Of a DNA stretch of 64,000 bases, positions 35,007-47,166 are shown one piece after another. Both the position numbers and the translations under genes were made by a program. The DNA comes from Sequoia sempervirens. Taxonomy: Eukaryota; Streptophyta; Pinopsida; Cupressales; Cupressaceae. Positions within the stretch are counted from its first letter, which is position 1. Each line of letters opens with the position of its first letter. Under the pieces are notes generated by a model, which worked only from the letters and a program-made list of their open reading frames with translations, was not told the origin of the DNA and ran no database searches. Where the stretch lies: positions 10,357,755 to 10,421,754 of the forward strand of contig VDFB02000001.1 in NCBI GenBank assembly GCA_007258455.2, read 5' to 3'.

Positions 35007-35700
35007 TTGTTAGAATTCATGGATTTCCATTGAGCATAGTCTTTGATAGAGATAGCAAGTTTCTAGGGAAATTTTGGAGAAAACTATGGAGAAAGCTTGG
35101 TACAAATCTCAGTTTTAGCTCAGCCTACCATCCTCAGATAGATGGCCAAACTGAGGTGGTCAATAGGAGATTAGGTAACCTACTAAGACACCTTTCAAAG
35201 GATCATCCTAAACAATAGGATCTTGTGTTACCTCAAGCATAGTTTGCTTATAATGACTTAGTGAATAGAAGCATTGGCAAGAGTCCATTTCAAGTGGTCT
35301 ATGGCATGTAACCAAGAGGATTGTTTGAACTAAGAGACCTTAGTGGTATGGAGAAGCAAAGTACAGAGGGTGGACAATTTGCAATAGCCATGCAAGAGAT
35401 ACATCAACAAGTGAAACAACAACTCCAAACTAGCGTGGAAAAGTAGAAACAAAAGGAAGATTTGAAAAGAAGAGAGGTCAGTTTTAAGGTTGGAGATCTT
35501 TTCTTAGCACATCTCAGTAAGAAAAGGTTCCCCCAACTTGTGAATATCCCAAGTTGAAGATGAAGAAGATAGGTCCTTGTCAGGTTGTTTAGAAGTTTAC
35601 CAACAATTCCTATGAGATAGAATTTCCTAGTTGAGTAGGCATATCACCAATTTTAAATGTTTCTAACTTATACCCTTACAAAGGGGATGCCATTGTTGAT
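35007..35700 (+). pseudogene. Chromovirus integrase, 3' part
   Basis: The frame resumes with VRIHGFPLSIVFDRDSKF (second catalytic Asp) and SAYHPQIDGQTEVVNRRL (catalytic Glu). TAG at 35216-35218 and later stops follow. FAYNDLVNRSIGKSPFQVVY and the SFKVGDLFLAHL block mark the C-terminal part. The reading frame upstream of 35007 in the 34856 open frame belongs to TIR element 2. Confidence 0.88.
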
Positions 35701-35943
35701 GAAGGAGTACAAATATAGAATATAACAAGTGTTGATTGGATAAAGGACCTACCACACGCCAAACCACCAGAGTTAGAGTGCATTCTTGACACCAAAGAGA
35801 GTAAGAAGACCAAAGGCAAGCAATACTTTCAAAATTTGGTTAAATGGAAGACCCTTCCATATGAGGATGTCACATGGATGATAGAGTCAGACATCATCAA
35901 GCATGGGAAAACAATTTCAAACTTTCTCTCAAGTGGAACTTGA
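35701..35943 (+). pseudogene. Chromodomain at the integrase C-terminus
   Basis: In the frame ending at TGA 35941-35943, LECILDTKES is followed by QYFQNLVKWKTLPYEDVTWM and ESDIIKHGK. This is the aromatic/LVKW/ED-TW pattern of retroelement chromodomains. It identifies the element as a chromovirus and would direct integration to marked chromatin (family knowledge). Shifts upstream disconnect it from the integrase frame. Confidence 0.82.
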
Positions 35944-35969
35944 GTTTCATTCTTTTTCCCTTGGCAGTA

Positions 35970-37106
35970 TGATGTAGGAGCATCACTTTGGTGATGGTTT
36001 TTATGCTCATTTTGATTTTAGGAGTGTTTTTTGAGTTAGTGTAGGTATTTGGAGGTCCATTGGGATCATTTCTAATGGTTTAGGTTGTGTAAATAGGCCT
36101 AGAACTTCAAATTTTTACTTTCCTGCCAAAATGCAAATTTGAATTTTTCTATGTGATTTTGGCTTGTTCAAGGGTTGTGATTTGTTTCTCAGCTCTAGTT
36201 TTGGGTTGGTTGATTATAATAAGGTCTTAGAATACCATGATTGACCTTGTAAGGTATCTTTTCTTATTTTTTTAGTTTAGGTTGTGTAAAAGTGCATATT
36301 TTGCAAGTTTAAGGCAAAAGGACATTAAGTTACATTAGGTTTTGATGGAAAAGTCATGTAAATTTGATTGTAACAATTTTTTAATCATCATTCACATTGA
36401 ATAAATGAAGAAGAATGCTCCAAGAAGCTATGGATGAGTTTTTTGATGAAAATACCTTGTTTTCTTGACAATTTATGACATTTTTTTGCTAAAACAGACT
36501 GAAATCAACTTTGTACGACCTTGTACTCAATAGTGATAGGCCTGGAAATGGTTGGAAAGTTGTTTCGTCTATAGAATCCAATGCATTGTTTTTGGAGTTA
36601 TTTCATTTTGTTTTTTAAGAGAAATAATCAAAATACTACACATTGCCCTATCACAGAGCTAGGGTTTTTAACAAGCTTTAAAAATTCATAACACTAGTTT
36701 GAGCTGTTAAAAATTGATGAAATTCGGTGGAAGCCCTCTTTAGGATGTTGATCAATTTTCAACAAAAGGAAAATGTAAAAATCAATTGTATGTGTGAGTT
36801 ATACAGGCCTGAGTGTTTTCATTGCTCAAAAAGATTGTCAAAACCCTAGGTTTCTAAGGGTTTAGTGAAAACCATAGTTCTTGAGTTCACCACAACAAAG
36901 TGAGGGTTTGAAAAGGACTTGTGAAGAGTGCTAAGGGTTTTAGAAGCCTAAGAAGGCACAAGAGTGATTGAAGATATAACAAACACCTAATTAGGTCTTC
37001 CTTGAGGGTTGAGCCTAGAGCAAAGGCTGTAGAAAATCTTGCAAAGGTAGGGTTATATAGAATCTAAAACACATTGTTCTTGTCAAATTGTTTATCCTCT
37101 GCATCA
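35970..37106 (+). repeat. Chromovirus 3' LTR
   Basis: It starts TGATGTAGGAGCATCAC and ends CCTCTGCATCA, followed by the target copy AGAAT. The polypurine tract expected just upstream is poor (CCCTTGGCAGTA), probably mutated. Confidence 0.93.
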
Positions 37107-37111
37107 AGAAT

Positions 37112-37683
37112 TCATTTGAAAGTATTACCCTAACATTAATATCTTATAATTGCAATAGAACAATAGAATCTAATTTTTCTCTAAGGTAAATCAATGCTTT
37201 TCCATAATGTTTTAAGTACTATGATAGAACAATTAGAGGCCCAAAAATGTGCGGAACTATAATAAAATTTGAAATATTGTAATGTAAAAATAATAAAAAA
37301 ATTATTGATGAAAAATATTGTAGCATAGATGCAATCTTTCTTCTCTCTTGTTTTCATTTTACAAATAAGAATATTTCACACACATGCATGCATATAGTTC
37401 TTCTTCACACTTACTCTTTCTAGAGAGTTCCAAAAACAAGCATTAAAATATTGCATATTTTAGAGACTTCTTTGCTTGCTTTCCAAGTTTTAAATCTTGA
37501 TTTGTGTAATATGATGTGACTCATAAGTTTGACATGTATAATATAAAATGACTTATAATATTGAACTATAGTCTATGACATGACCTGTACTATTGACTTG
37601 TACTCTAGGCTTGTGCACCAAGTTCCTATTTTTTTTTGACAATACTTGTACGTTGGACAAATATTGGATATTAGGGTGAAAAT
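37112..37683. other. Intergenic DNA between nested clusters
   Basis: AT-rich, no gene or repeat recognised. It is the original sequence between the chromovirus and the minus-strand Copia element. Confidence 0.5.
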
Positions 37684-37905
37684 TGTAGCAACATGAACTT
37701 AATAATGTGATTGTGAATCTGAAATTATGTATTCAATATTACCAATTATGTGATTATGTGATTAGCATATCCAAGAATGAATATAAAACAACAATACCAC
37801 AAGGTGAGAATCACAAGTGACACAAGATATACATGGAGAAGCCCTTGCAGAAAAAAAATCCACACCCAAAGAGATGCAATATTTCTATTAATCTTCAAAT
37901 GAAGT
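37684..37905 (-). repeat. Minus-strand Copia 3' LTR, distal piece
   Basis: Read on the minus strand it contains GGGCTTCTCCATGTATATCT and ends TTCATGTTGCTACA at 37684, with a CA terminus. It is the continuation of the LTR piece at 44229-44860. The two are separated by the LTR element at 37906-44228, whose target copies GAAGT lie at 37901-37905 and 44229-44233. Confidence 0.72.
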
Positions 37906-39236
37906 TGTAATGGCACAAATTTTGTACCCTAGGAAAATTTCCCATTTATTTACCCTTTAGAATTAAAAGTACGATGGTGCATAAAACCATCACCATCTTC
38001 CCGATCTTCACATGTGTCCCTATCTTTTTGTGTTGGTGGAGGGATATTTATTGGGCACATGTGTGTGCTGCATTGGCATCTGCATGTCGTGCTACCATAA
38101 TGATAGATTCTTACCTTTGGAATCCATAGAAGCATTACATTTCTTGGTTGGTCGCAAATGTAACGTTCTCTACTAGGTCTTGATTGGCAAAAAATAACTT
38201 TTGGCTTCCATTTTATCCATTCAAGCTCATCTTTTCACTCTCTTACATTCTCTAACTCATTCTGTATTCACTTCTTTTACTCTCAAGCTCAATCTCTCTC
38301 ACTTCTTGATCATTCTTGCTCTATCTTGTTGCTACCAACTTTCTACTTGGTCTTTATAGTGTCTTATTGTTTCAACACCATTGTCCTTGCAGGTTTGTAG
38401 GTTTACGAAGTTCTATCCCCTCGATGTGATGGTTTCATTTTCTTCCTTCCTTTATCATCCTTGAGTGCTTATAGCAAGGAAGGTAAAATTGTATCTTTTC
38501 ATTTACTTGCATTTATCATCTTGTAGAGTAGCATTCAGGTTGTCATTGCTCTCTACTTTATTATATCATTTTCATTTTCTCTTCTTGATCACTTTTCTAC
38601 ATCATTGCATATTTGGCTATTCATGGAGGTGGAAACACCAAAACAAGGATTTGATTGAGGAAAACCTCAAAACACAACCCAAGACTTTTCTTGTTTTTGT
38701 GTGTAGGTGAAGGTTTGTTAGCTCAAAGTCAGCTGGAGAATTGGATTGTGCATGGAATGCTATCTTTCACACTCTTTCCTTATCATTTTTGTCATTAGAA
38801 TAATCCTTTCTAGTATTTTTCTCGTTGTACTATTTATTTCTATATTTTCCTATCAAACTTTCAAGCTATAAAACTTTGATATTCAAGTTGTAAGCAGACC
38901 TTGTGTGTCCTTGATTATCATTCGACCTTCTATCCATACAAGATGATAGTGCATCCATGAGACTCCAACATGGCGTGCTAAATTTTGATTCTTGCACTTT
39001 TGTCCTTAGACAGAGAATTTTCTGGTTCACAGTCTTAGACCCTTGCAGTTTGCTCACCTAGTTTTTGAAACACCTATCATTAGCAGAAGGGAAACAAAGT
39101 CCTGTTTGCCCTTCATTTTTAGCCTGTCTCTTCTTTCTTTACCTATTGATCAATCTAAGGTAGTTTAGGATAGTTCATTCCTTGAGGATCTCCCATGAAC
39201 TAGAGCATTGGCGGTAATGAATCCCACTTCTCTACA
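37906..39236 (+). repeat. 5' LTR of the non-autonomous element
   Basis: It starts TGTAATGGCACAAATTTTG and ends CACTTCTCTACA. It aligns with 42929-44228, sharing blocks such as ATTCAAGCTCATCTTTTCAC and CTTTCTAGTATT. Confidence 0.92.
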
Positions 39237-39240
39237 TTTT

Positions 39241-39257
39241 TGGTGAACCTAACGTGA
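39241..39257 (+). other. Putative primer-binding site
   Basis: TGGTGAACCTAACGTGA lies four bases after the 5' LTR and begins with the TGG expected opposite a tRNA CCA end. The tRNA was not identified. Confidence 0.6.
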
Positions 39258-39559
39258 ACATTCTTTATTTTGTTTCTTGGTATCAAGAATATTTCTCTCA
39301 TGTCCTAGGTGTGTTGTAGATTTGTGTGCCACAAGGTGCGTAACTTTGTGACCCAATCTATGACCCCTAGATATGTATTTAGAAGGACTCTTGGATAATT
39401 CAAAAACAAAATCTAGGTAGGTCATTGTCTAGCAAACTCAATCTTCTACATCTTCTAAGCTAGTCTCATTTGAGTATGTGAACATGGTCTCATTGACAGA
39501 TATCCGTCCTAAGAATATGAGTGAAATGCCTCATATAACTTTCACGTTACATGATGATC

Positions 39560-40424
39560 CAATAATAAGGAGCCTTTCCTGCTATACATTCATGCCCAAA
39601 TTAATGGAAACATCGTAACTGGCATCTTAGCTGATCCAAAAAGTCAGGTTAATGTGATAACGATGGAAATTTTGTTTATAAACAATTTACATAAGGAGAA
39701 ATAGAAAGTCACAAACCACTCTTCGTACCCATAGTGGACTCTCTATTGCCCCTATGGGCATTATTTCTTTATTAGTCTTGGTAGGACCCAAGGCTATCAA
39801 TGTCTCATTTTTTATCATTCTAGAGTCTGACCTATTCAGAGTTAGGCTAGGCATCCCTTGGCTAGCCTTTGTAAATGAAATTGTCTTTGTAATTCATAAA
39901 TGTTTAAATTCCCTCATGAAGGCACTATAGACATGGTGCATGAAATTGGCTATAAACTTCTAGTGTCATGCGAGGGCTTCTCACAGGATCATAATTTTTG
40001 GTCTGCCCTAGTCGGACCTCTCTCTCCTAGGGGAGAATTTTTATATAAGGCTTATGTTAAATATAAGACTAGGGGATCAACGTCAAAGGTTAGTTATCCA
40101 ATCTCTCCATATGCTATCTCTATAAAAGCCTCTATGGTAGTGCAACAATAAGTTGCCTCTTTTTCCTTGCTAAAGGGAAAGGGGAAGCTTGCTCATGCTC
40201 TAGATCCTTCTCCTTCTATATCTGTGATTCCATTTTCTTTTGCTTCTTATCCTACTATGACATATTTGACTCTTGCTCCTTTTCCTTACATGGGAAGTGT
40301 GACGGTGCCTACATGGCAGAATGTGAAGCATCAATTTTTTGAGCTTCGTATGCTACCCACAATACCATGTCATGTTGTCTATGGTAGGGGGAAGTCTTCT
40401 CGTGGGGTTGTTCCTACATCTTAG
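39560..40424 (+). pseudogene. Degenerate retropepsin-like coding region
   Basis: One frame reads INGNIVTGILADPKSQVNVI, where plant Gypsy proteases have a D-S/T-G loop followed by xVNxM; here the triad is D-P-K. After a break, VRLGIPWLAFVNEIVF matches the protease C-terminal LGxPWL block, followed by FPHEGTIDMVHEIGYKLL. From 40167 a Pro/Ser-rich frame of 85 codons follows. Stops and shifts are frequent. It is a relic of a gag-protease region. Confidence 0.6.
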
Positions 40425-42913
40425 CCTCCATGACCTCCTACTATTCTCCCACCTTCCCATAAGGTAGAGAATGGGAAGAGGCCTACCACTGAGGCACTTG
40501 TGTTTGCTTCTCCTAGGATTGTTTCTTCTCCTATGCTTCTTCCTCCCAATCCTACCCAGGAGACCATATTTCCACCGGAAATGGTTGTGGAGGGTACTCT
40601 TGTGGCTGACCAGTAGCCTCTAGTCTCTTCTCAGGCCACATCTTCTAGTTCTCATAGCTGACATAATCAGCTTGCATGTGAGTGCAAGCACAAGTGAAAG
40701 GATCTGGTTGTGGAACATGCCGCTTTGTAGAGGATGGAAGGGGAGCCATTGGCGCCTACCTCTACATCTTTTGTTGTTGTTTTGCTTCCTCCTACTATTT
40801 TTTCCTTAGTTCCCATCACCTTTGTCTAGATTTCAGCTCCGTTGATGGGTCTTGATGATGCCCACCCTAAAAGGGTGCAAGTTTTCATCACTTCCTTTGT
40901 GGATCCCCCTCTCTTTATATCCCTCATGGATATCCCTCCTTTCCCTTAGCCCATAGACATGTTGAATACAATGGTGGTGTCTATTGTGGATTTTTCTTCT
41001 TCCACCTCCACTTTTTCTTCTTCTATGGGGATTCCACATCCTCCATTTCCGCTAGTTCTATTTTGGCTTGCGTCGTCCTCGTGATAGAGGAAACTCCTAC
41101 ACCCTGAAAGTTTGTTACTAGCCATCTTGATGATGTTGGAAATGACTCTTAGATGTCTCATAATTCTCCCACCTAGTTACAATAGGGCACTCTGGTAAAG
41201 TGCATGTTCAATTCAGTGGATGACATCTCGACTTTGTCATTGATTTTTACAAAATTAATGACCTTTGCTTCATAAGAGCTCGATGAAGAAGACCTTGAGG
41301 GGCCTTCTTCCTTGTCCATTGTTGTAGGTGAATTAGAGGGTACTACCCTTGCTATCTCACCCTTGTAGGCCCATTTTCCCTCCCCTTACAATGATCTAGA
41401 TTGGGAGCATATTGACTTGCTAGTCGATGAGGACTAGGGTGGTACCTCCTCTTTATCTGTAGTGTAGAATTTTTTTGTGTGTGTTTCCCCATGCTTGTCC
41501 TTTTGTGTTTGTGATCCTTCTTGGAGGACCCTTGCTACCCTTTTAGATGCTTGGATACAGGCACAAAAAATCTATCGTACACTTCTTCTATTTGCATATC
41601 ATTGTTCTATGTGTCATAAAATTACTTTTTGATATTGGGGATGATGTAAAGTGATGGAAACAGTTAGTCCTTCTTCCATGTTGACCCAATTTTTATTTTT
41701 ACTCTACCTTCATGTGCTCTTCTTCAAGTTGGAATAACTTTGGGGATTGATGACCATTTTTTCATACACATTATTTGTATCTATGAATAGATCTCACCCT
41801 AAATTCTTAGATCGCCATCTCTTGATTTCTTCATCTTCATCTACTTCTTGATGTTGTGGTTCTTATGTGTATTCCCTCACATGTGTGACAACATACAATG
41901 AATACATCTCATCATGGGTTTCATGCCACAACATCTCTACTCCTTTCTCTCCTTATCATTCCATGTGCTTCTCTGTGCAACACATACCATCCTAAGTGGG
42001 AGCTACCATGTTGTTCTAATTTTCAATAAGGTGAATTCTTTCAAAAGGATTCCTTGGTTTCAAATTTTCTTTACAATGATTTCCTTGATGAAAGAATCCC
42101 TCATTGAAATCTCTCATTTTCTAAAATGTCATATTCTCTTAGGACTCCTGGATGAAATTTTCTTTCGAAAAGGATCCCGTATGCAAAAGAATCTAAAACA
42201 TTCCTTTGAAAAAGGAGCACTTTTTCTAAAATGAAAGAGTCTAAAAACTTTCCTTTGAAAATGAGCATTCTTTCCAATGGATTCCTTAATGAAAGGTCTT
42301 TCAAAAGGATTCCTTGATGATAGAATAACTTGTGGAAAATGTGGTGTCTTTCAATTGGTGTGTTCCTTTGAATGGGTTCCTTGGTGTCTTGAAGGGTTTC
42401 CTTCTGAATGAACCTCCTTTGAAAGCTTTATTCTCAAAAGAATTCTCTAGTATTTTTCAATGTGTGTCTTTTATCTTATATTTGATGGCACGTGTCTAGG
42501 TGCCAGACATCTTATATCTTGGCGTCTAGATTAGGGGTAGCCTGACTAGACCTGTCTTTTTTAAAATTTTCCTACAATGTAGTTTGTAGCTACTACAAAA
42601 TTATCTATCTAATCAGTGTGTGTCTTGTATCTATTTGATTAGAATGTGTCTTATAATGTTGGTTTGTGTCTTCTTCTGTCTTATGATTGGATTTTTCACC
42701 TAACATGTTTTTTTTGTAGCCTAACATGTTTGTGGTGAGATTGCAACTAGTTCTACAAGATTGAAGACCTGTGTCATCTTCGCATCTTGGTGGAGCTCCC
42801 TCTTTCACGTTCAGGTATGTTGGATCAAATATCTGCTTCCTCAATGTTATTGGTATACTCTCTTCATCCTCTTTCTACTTTAGTTGACATACACACTAGA
42901 ACGTATGCTCGCT
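40425..42913. other. Interior of the non-autonomous element, no motif recognised
   Basis: Ser/Pro-rich broken frames continue to ~41450. Between about 42040 and 42440 variants of AAAGGATTCCTTGATGAAAG and TTCCTTTGAAA recur irregularly, like a decayed minisatellite. No RT, RNase H or integrase motif was found. Confidence 0.55.
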
Positions 42914-42928
42914 AAAGTGGGGGAAAAA
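42914..42928 (+). other. Polypurine tract
   Basis: AAAGTGGGGGAAAAA directly abuts the 3' LTR start TGTAATGG and would prime plus-strand synthesis. Confidence 0.88.
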
Positions 42929-44228
42929 TGTAATGGTGTAAATTTGCACCCTAGGAAAATTCCCCATTTATTTACCCTTACTTTATAATTATAAGTTTGA
43001 TGATACATAAACCCGTTGTTATCTTCTTGATCTTCATGTGTGTGCCTATCATTTTGCATCGATGGAGGAAATTTTTTTGGGGATGTGCACATGCAATGTA
43101 GATGTCTGTGCACTGCATTATCATCCTAACAGATTCATGCTTCTAGAATTTATAGAAGCATTACTTTTCCTGGTTGGTTGAAAATGTAATATTCTCTACT
43201 AGGTCTTGACTAATGAAAATGACTCTTTTCCTCCATTTTATCTATTCAAGCTCATCTTTTCACTCTCTTACATTCTCTAACTCATTCTCTATTCACTTAT
43301 CTCACTCTCAAGCTCAATCTCTCTCACTTCTTGATCATTCTTTCTTTATCTTACTGCTACCATCTCTCTACAATTTCTTCTTACCTCAACACCATCATTG
43401 TTACAAGTTTACAAAGTTCTATCTCCTTGACATGATGGTGTCATTCTGCTCCTTCCTTTATCAGTCTTGAGTGCTTATAGCAGGGAAGGTAACATTGTGT
43501 CTTTTCATTTACTTGCATACCATCTTGTAGAGTAGCATTCGAGTTGTCATTGCTCTCTAATTTATTGTGTCATTTTCATGAACTCTTATTTATCTCTTTT
43601 TCTACATCATTGCATATTTGGTTGTTCATGGAGGTGGGAAGGCCAAAATGGAGGTCAGATTGAGGTAGACCTCAAAAAAAAACCTAAAATTTTTCATGTT
43701 TCCATGTGTGTAGGTGCGAGTTCATTTGCTCAAATTCAACTAGAGAACTAGCATATTCATGGAATAGTATCTTTCCTACTCATTTCTTATCGTCATTAGA
43801 ATAATCCTTTCTAGTATTCTTCTTGTTGTACTATTCATTTTTGTATTTTCCTATCAACCTGTTAAACTGTAATATTTGGGTTGTAAGTAGACCGTGAGTG
43901 TCTTTTACTATCATTCAACCCTTTGTCCATACGTGATGATTGTGTGTCCCTGAGACTCTAATGCAACATGTCGAAGTCTGGTTCCCATGCTTCCTTCCTT
44001 AGACAGAGAGTTGTCTAGTTTTTAGTCTGAGAACCTTGTAGTTTGCTCACCTAGTTTTCAAAACACCTATCATTAGCATAAGGGAAACAAAGTCTTGTTT
44101 GTCCTTCCTTTTCAACCTGTCTCTTCTTTCTTTACCTATTGATGAATCTGAGGTAGTTTAGGGTGGTTCATTCCTTGAGGCCTCCCATTACTTGGAGCCT
44201 TAGGGGTGATGAATCCACATTCTCTATA
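42929..44228 (+). repeat. 3' LTR of the non-autonomous element
   Basis: It starts TGTAATGGTGTAAATTTG and ends ACATTCTCTATA, followed by the target copy GAAGT. The terminal CA is TA here. Confidence 0.92.
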
Positions 44229-44860
44229 GAAGTATACATAAATACACCACTCCTCTTTGAATTTCTGCAACACTTCATTAGTTTGACAACTTGCAAACAA
44301 AGTTCCTGAAACCACCATCTCAAGGCTCCAATATATAGATATTTTTGGAAGAGAAAACCACCTATGGTATCCTGAAAGAACAAGTGAAACCACCTAGAAC
44401 AACCCATGCCCCTCTTAGTGGACAACTCATACACATAGTGAGAAATATTAAATGATCATATGGCCTTCACATGGATACCTAATCCATATCCAATCACAAT
44501 TGGTCAATTTTGAGTGCTCCATTACTCTTTAATGGCTTTGACGGCTCATACCCAGAACATGAAAACTTGGGTGCCCAACCTAGAATAACATGCAAAACAT
44601 GAAAAAGAACATGCAAGATCATGCACTTCTAGGTGGTCATCACCACTCAGAAAGTGGATGCCTAGATGGAATATTCTCTCAAGATGCTCTGTGACCATCA
44701 CCGTAGTGGATCCATCTCTACGAATGCAATTACAATAAATATCATAAGAAAATAAATAATAAATATTTTTCCTCTCATGTACTCTATGACACTTTCCAAA
44801 GAACACTGAGACACATAAAACCAACTTAGGATAGCAATTATAATGTCACCTATCCTAACA
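44229..44860 (-). repeat. Minus-strand Copia 3' LTR, proximal piece
   Basis: On the minus strand the LTR begins TGTTAGGATAGGTGACATTA at 44860, immediately after the purine tract TTCAAGAGGGAGAA (44861-44874). It continues to 44229, where the other LTR element was inserted; the rest lies at 37905-37684. Several overlapping open frames on this strand are chance frames in LTR sequence. Confidence 0.82.
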
Positions 44861-45864
44861 TTCTCCCTCTTGAAATTATAGATTGCAATTACATCCATGA
44901 TATACAATAAATTATAATTAAGTATAGTAATCAAGGCCCATGGCCTCCCTGCACCAAGATAACTTATCCATGGTCATTGGCTTCATGAGAGAATCTGCAA
45001 AATTATCCAAAGTGTCAACCTTATCAATTAAGACCCTACTACTCTCAACCATTTCTCACAAAAAGTAATACTGAACATCAACATTCTTAGTACGAGCATG
45101 ATATAGGATTTTTGGCCAAACATATGGCACTCTGATTGTTACATCCACTCATCATTGTCATGTGCAAACAACACAATCAAAACCAATACCATTACCAAGT
45201 CTTTGTAACCAAACTACCTCCTTAGAGGCATGTGTAGTAGCCATATACTCTAGTTTAGAGGTGGATAATGCAACCATAGGTTTTCTTTTACTCATCTAAC
45301 TCACTGCACCTCCAAACAATGTAAAAACATAGGCACTAGTGAGCCTTCAACTTTCCAAGTCACCTGCCCTATCTACATCAACAAAACCTTGTATGTCCAA
45401 TGACTTAACCAAATCATCAGTACCATGATAAATCGAACAATAATAAAAAATACCTCACAAATATCTAAACACCCTCTTTTAACAAAATTTCAATGCTCTC
45501 TACCATGGTTAGACATAAGCCTGCTCAAAACTCCCACTACTTGGGTTATATTTGGTCTAGTGCAAACCATTGCATACATTAAAATACCAACGAAATTAGC
45601 ATAAGGAACTTTATAAATCTCTTCAAAATCATCATTAGAATTAGGACACATGTCTAAACTCAATTTAGTACCAATCAGAAATGGAATATTTATTGGTTTA
45701 CATTCATGCATATTAAACCTCTGCAAAATGGTGTCAACATACTTACTCTAACTTAACCAAATCTTTATATGAACCTGATCCCTACTGATCTCCATCCCAA
45801 GAATATATTTAGCAACTCCCAAATCCTCTATATAAAATATGCTAGAAAGTTGTATTAAGCTCCA
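44861..45864 (-). pseudogene. Minus-strand Copia RT C-terminus and RNase H, broken
   Basis: From 45855 down, YIEDLGVAKYILGMEISRDQ, then SKYVDTILQRFNMHECKPIN and NFVGILMYAMVCTRPNI are the conserved end of Copia RT. RNase H follows with MSKRKPMVALSTSKLEYMA and, near the end, DNFADSLMKPMTMDKL. Many stops and shifts break it. The upstream part of this element is cut off at 45864 by the Tat element and would lie beyond the window's right end. Confidence 0.87.
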
Positions 45865-47147
45865 TGTAGACACTGAAAATATACTGATTGACATCATGCA
45901 ATCGATCTTGACTTACTAACATCGTTTCTTCCTAAATCATTCCTCAGTCTAACCATTTAATCAAATTCCCTTATCTGATTAAATTCATCAATATTCATCT
46001 CTTAATTAAATAAATCATTTTGTCTAATTAAGTCACTTTCTCTTGTTAATTAAATTAATCTATCTGATCTAATTATCCCTATTTAATTAAATAATCAATT
46101 TATTTGATTAAATCTCTAAAGTCTATCCATTAAATTAAATAAATTAAAACCTTATTTGATTTAATCTAACACCATCCCTTTTAATTAAATAAATCAAAAT
46201 CTTTATTTAATTAGCCTCTTATCATATTCCTCTCTTATTTGATTTAAATAAATCCATAAATCTAAGTCAAATAAGTCACATCATCTAATCTCTGTTAAAT
46301 TAATTAACCCTTGATTAATTTAATCTAATCTCATGTCACATCCTCTAGATAATGCAAGTTGCACATGAAAATAGATTTAATTCATTTATTAAATCCCTAT
46401 TTTCCTCACAAGGCATCTCTTTGGAATATTCTCTCAATTTGAATTCAAAAATTCCAAGTCAACATGTACATCCAACAAGGCATTTAAAACCTCTTACATG
46501 TCTTTTTCCTTGAGCCAAGTGGCATTTATTGCATTTTCCCTTCCCTCTTACATGTCATTTCAACAAATTTTAATTTCAAATATTGGCATTTATTGGCACA
46601 AACCCCAAATCTTGCACAACCATCATCCATTCATAGCTTGACAAGTGGCACCATATCATTGGATGAATGTTAGTCCTGCATTGCTCAAATTTGGGCATTC
46701 ATCCATCTTGAAATCCTATAAATGAAGGGCCCCTCTCCTCATTTTTATCATCCACAATCCAAGCAAAGTTACCATGCTCAAATATCTCTTGAGTTTCATC
46801 CATTATCATTGAGTCATAGTTAGGTTTTGCAGATTTTGGCTTGGAGTCTTCATATTTCATCAACAAAGTGGATCAATCTCTTCAATATTTGAATCTTGCA
46901 TCATAGGAATTGGGAAAGGGCCAATTTTCACATCAAATTGGCACCAATTCCCCCATGGGATCAAGTGTTTGTTATTTAAATTAGGATTTAATCTAGTTTT
47001 TATCATTTCATTGTGTTCTTGCTTATTTTCTTTCCTATTTTGAGTTTGCAAATGGATTTCATGGGGAATCCTTCTTTTAGCTTGCAAATCCTTGTCTAAC
47101 TTGTTTATTCATGTTGTTTTGCAGGTACTAGGAAAAGGGTTCACACA
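45865..47147 (+). repeat. Tat 5' LTR
   Basis: It starts TGTAGACACTGAAAATATAC and ends GGGTTCACACA. About 45960-46330 is an AT-rich zone with many TTAATTAAATAAATCA-like variants. The minus-strand frame at 46860-47087 is not a gene. Confidence 0.92.
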
Positions 47148-47149
47148 TT

Positions 47150-47166
47150 TGGCGCTAGAAGTAGGG
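47150..47166 (+). other. Tat primer-binding site
   Basis: TGGCGCTAGAAGTAGGG follows the LTR by two bases and has the TGGCGC start common in Tat/Athila-type primer sites. The tRNA is not identified. Confidence 0.7.

Larger units (their letters stand above)
19460..37106 (+). mobile_element. Ty3/Gypsy chromovirus with nested insertions
   Basis: Two ~1.14-kb LTRs (19460-20598 and 35970-37106) flank an internal region with primer-binding site, gag, protease, RT, RNase H, integrase and a C-terminal chromodomain, in that order. A perfect 5-bp target duplication AGAAT lies at 19455-19459 and 37107-37111. Of its 17.6 kb, 7.0 kb is a nested Copia element, 0.8 kb and 2.8 kb are two TIR elements, and ~7 kb is its own. 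The LTRs differ at about 17 of the first 180 bases, so the insertion is old. All coding parts carry stops or shifts. It replicates through an RNA intermediate and is now defective. Confidence 0.93.
37906..44228 (+). mobile_element. LTR retrotransposon without visible RT (non-autonomous), nested in a Copia LTR
   Basis: LTRs 37906-39236 and 42929-44228 align end to end. A perfect 5-bp target duplication GAAGT is present (37901-37905 and 44229-44233). A tRNA-type primer site follows the 5' LTR and a clean polypurine tract AAAGTGGGGGAAAAA precedes the 3' LTR. The 3.7-kb interior shows a degenerate retropepsin-like segment and Pro/Ser-rich coding debris but no RT or integrase motifs. It probably relied on another element's enzymes. 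The protease style points to Ty3/Gypsy. Confidence 0.9.

Noticed and set aside
44136..44934. Several overlapping minus-strand open frames
   Set aside because: They lie in LTR sequence of the minus-strand Copia element and the neighbouring LTR, outside coding domains.
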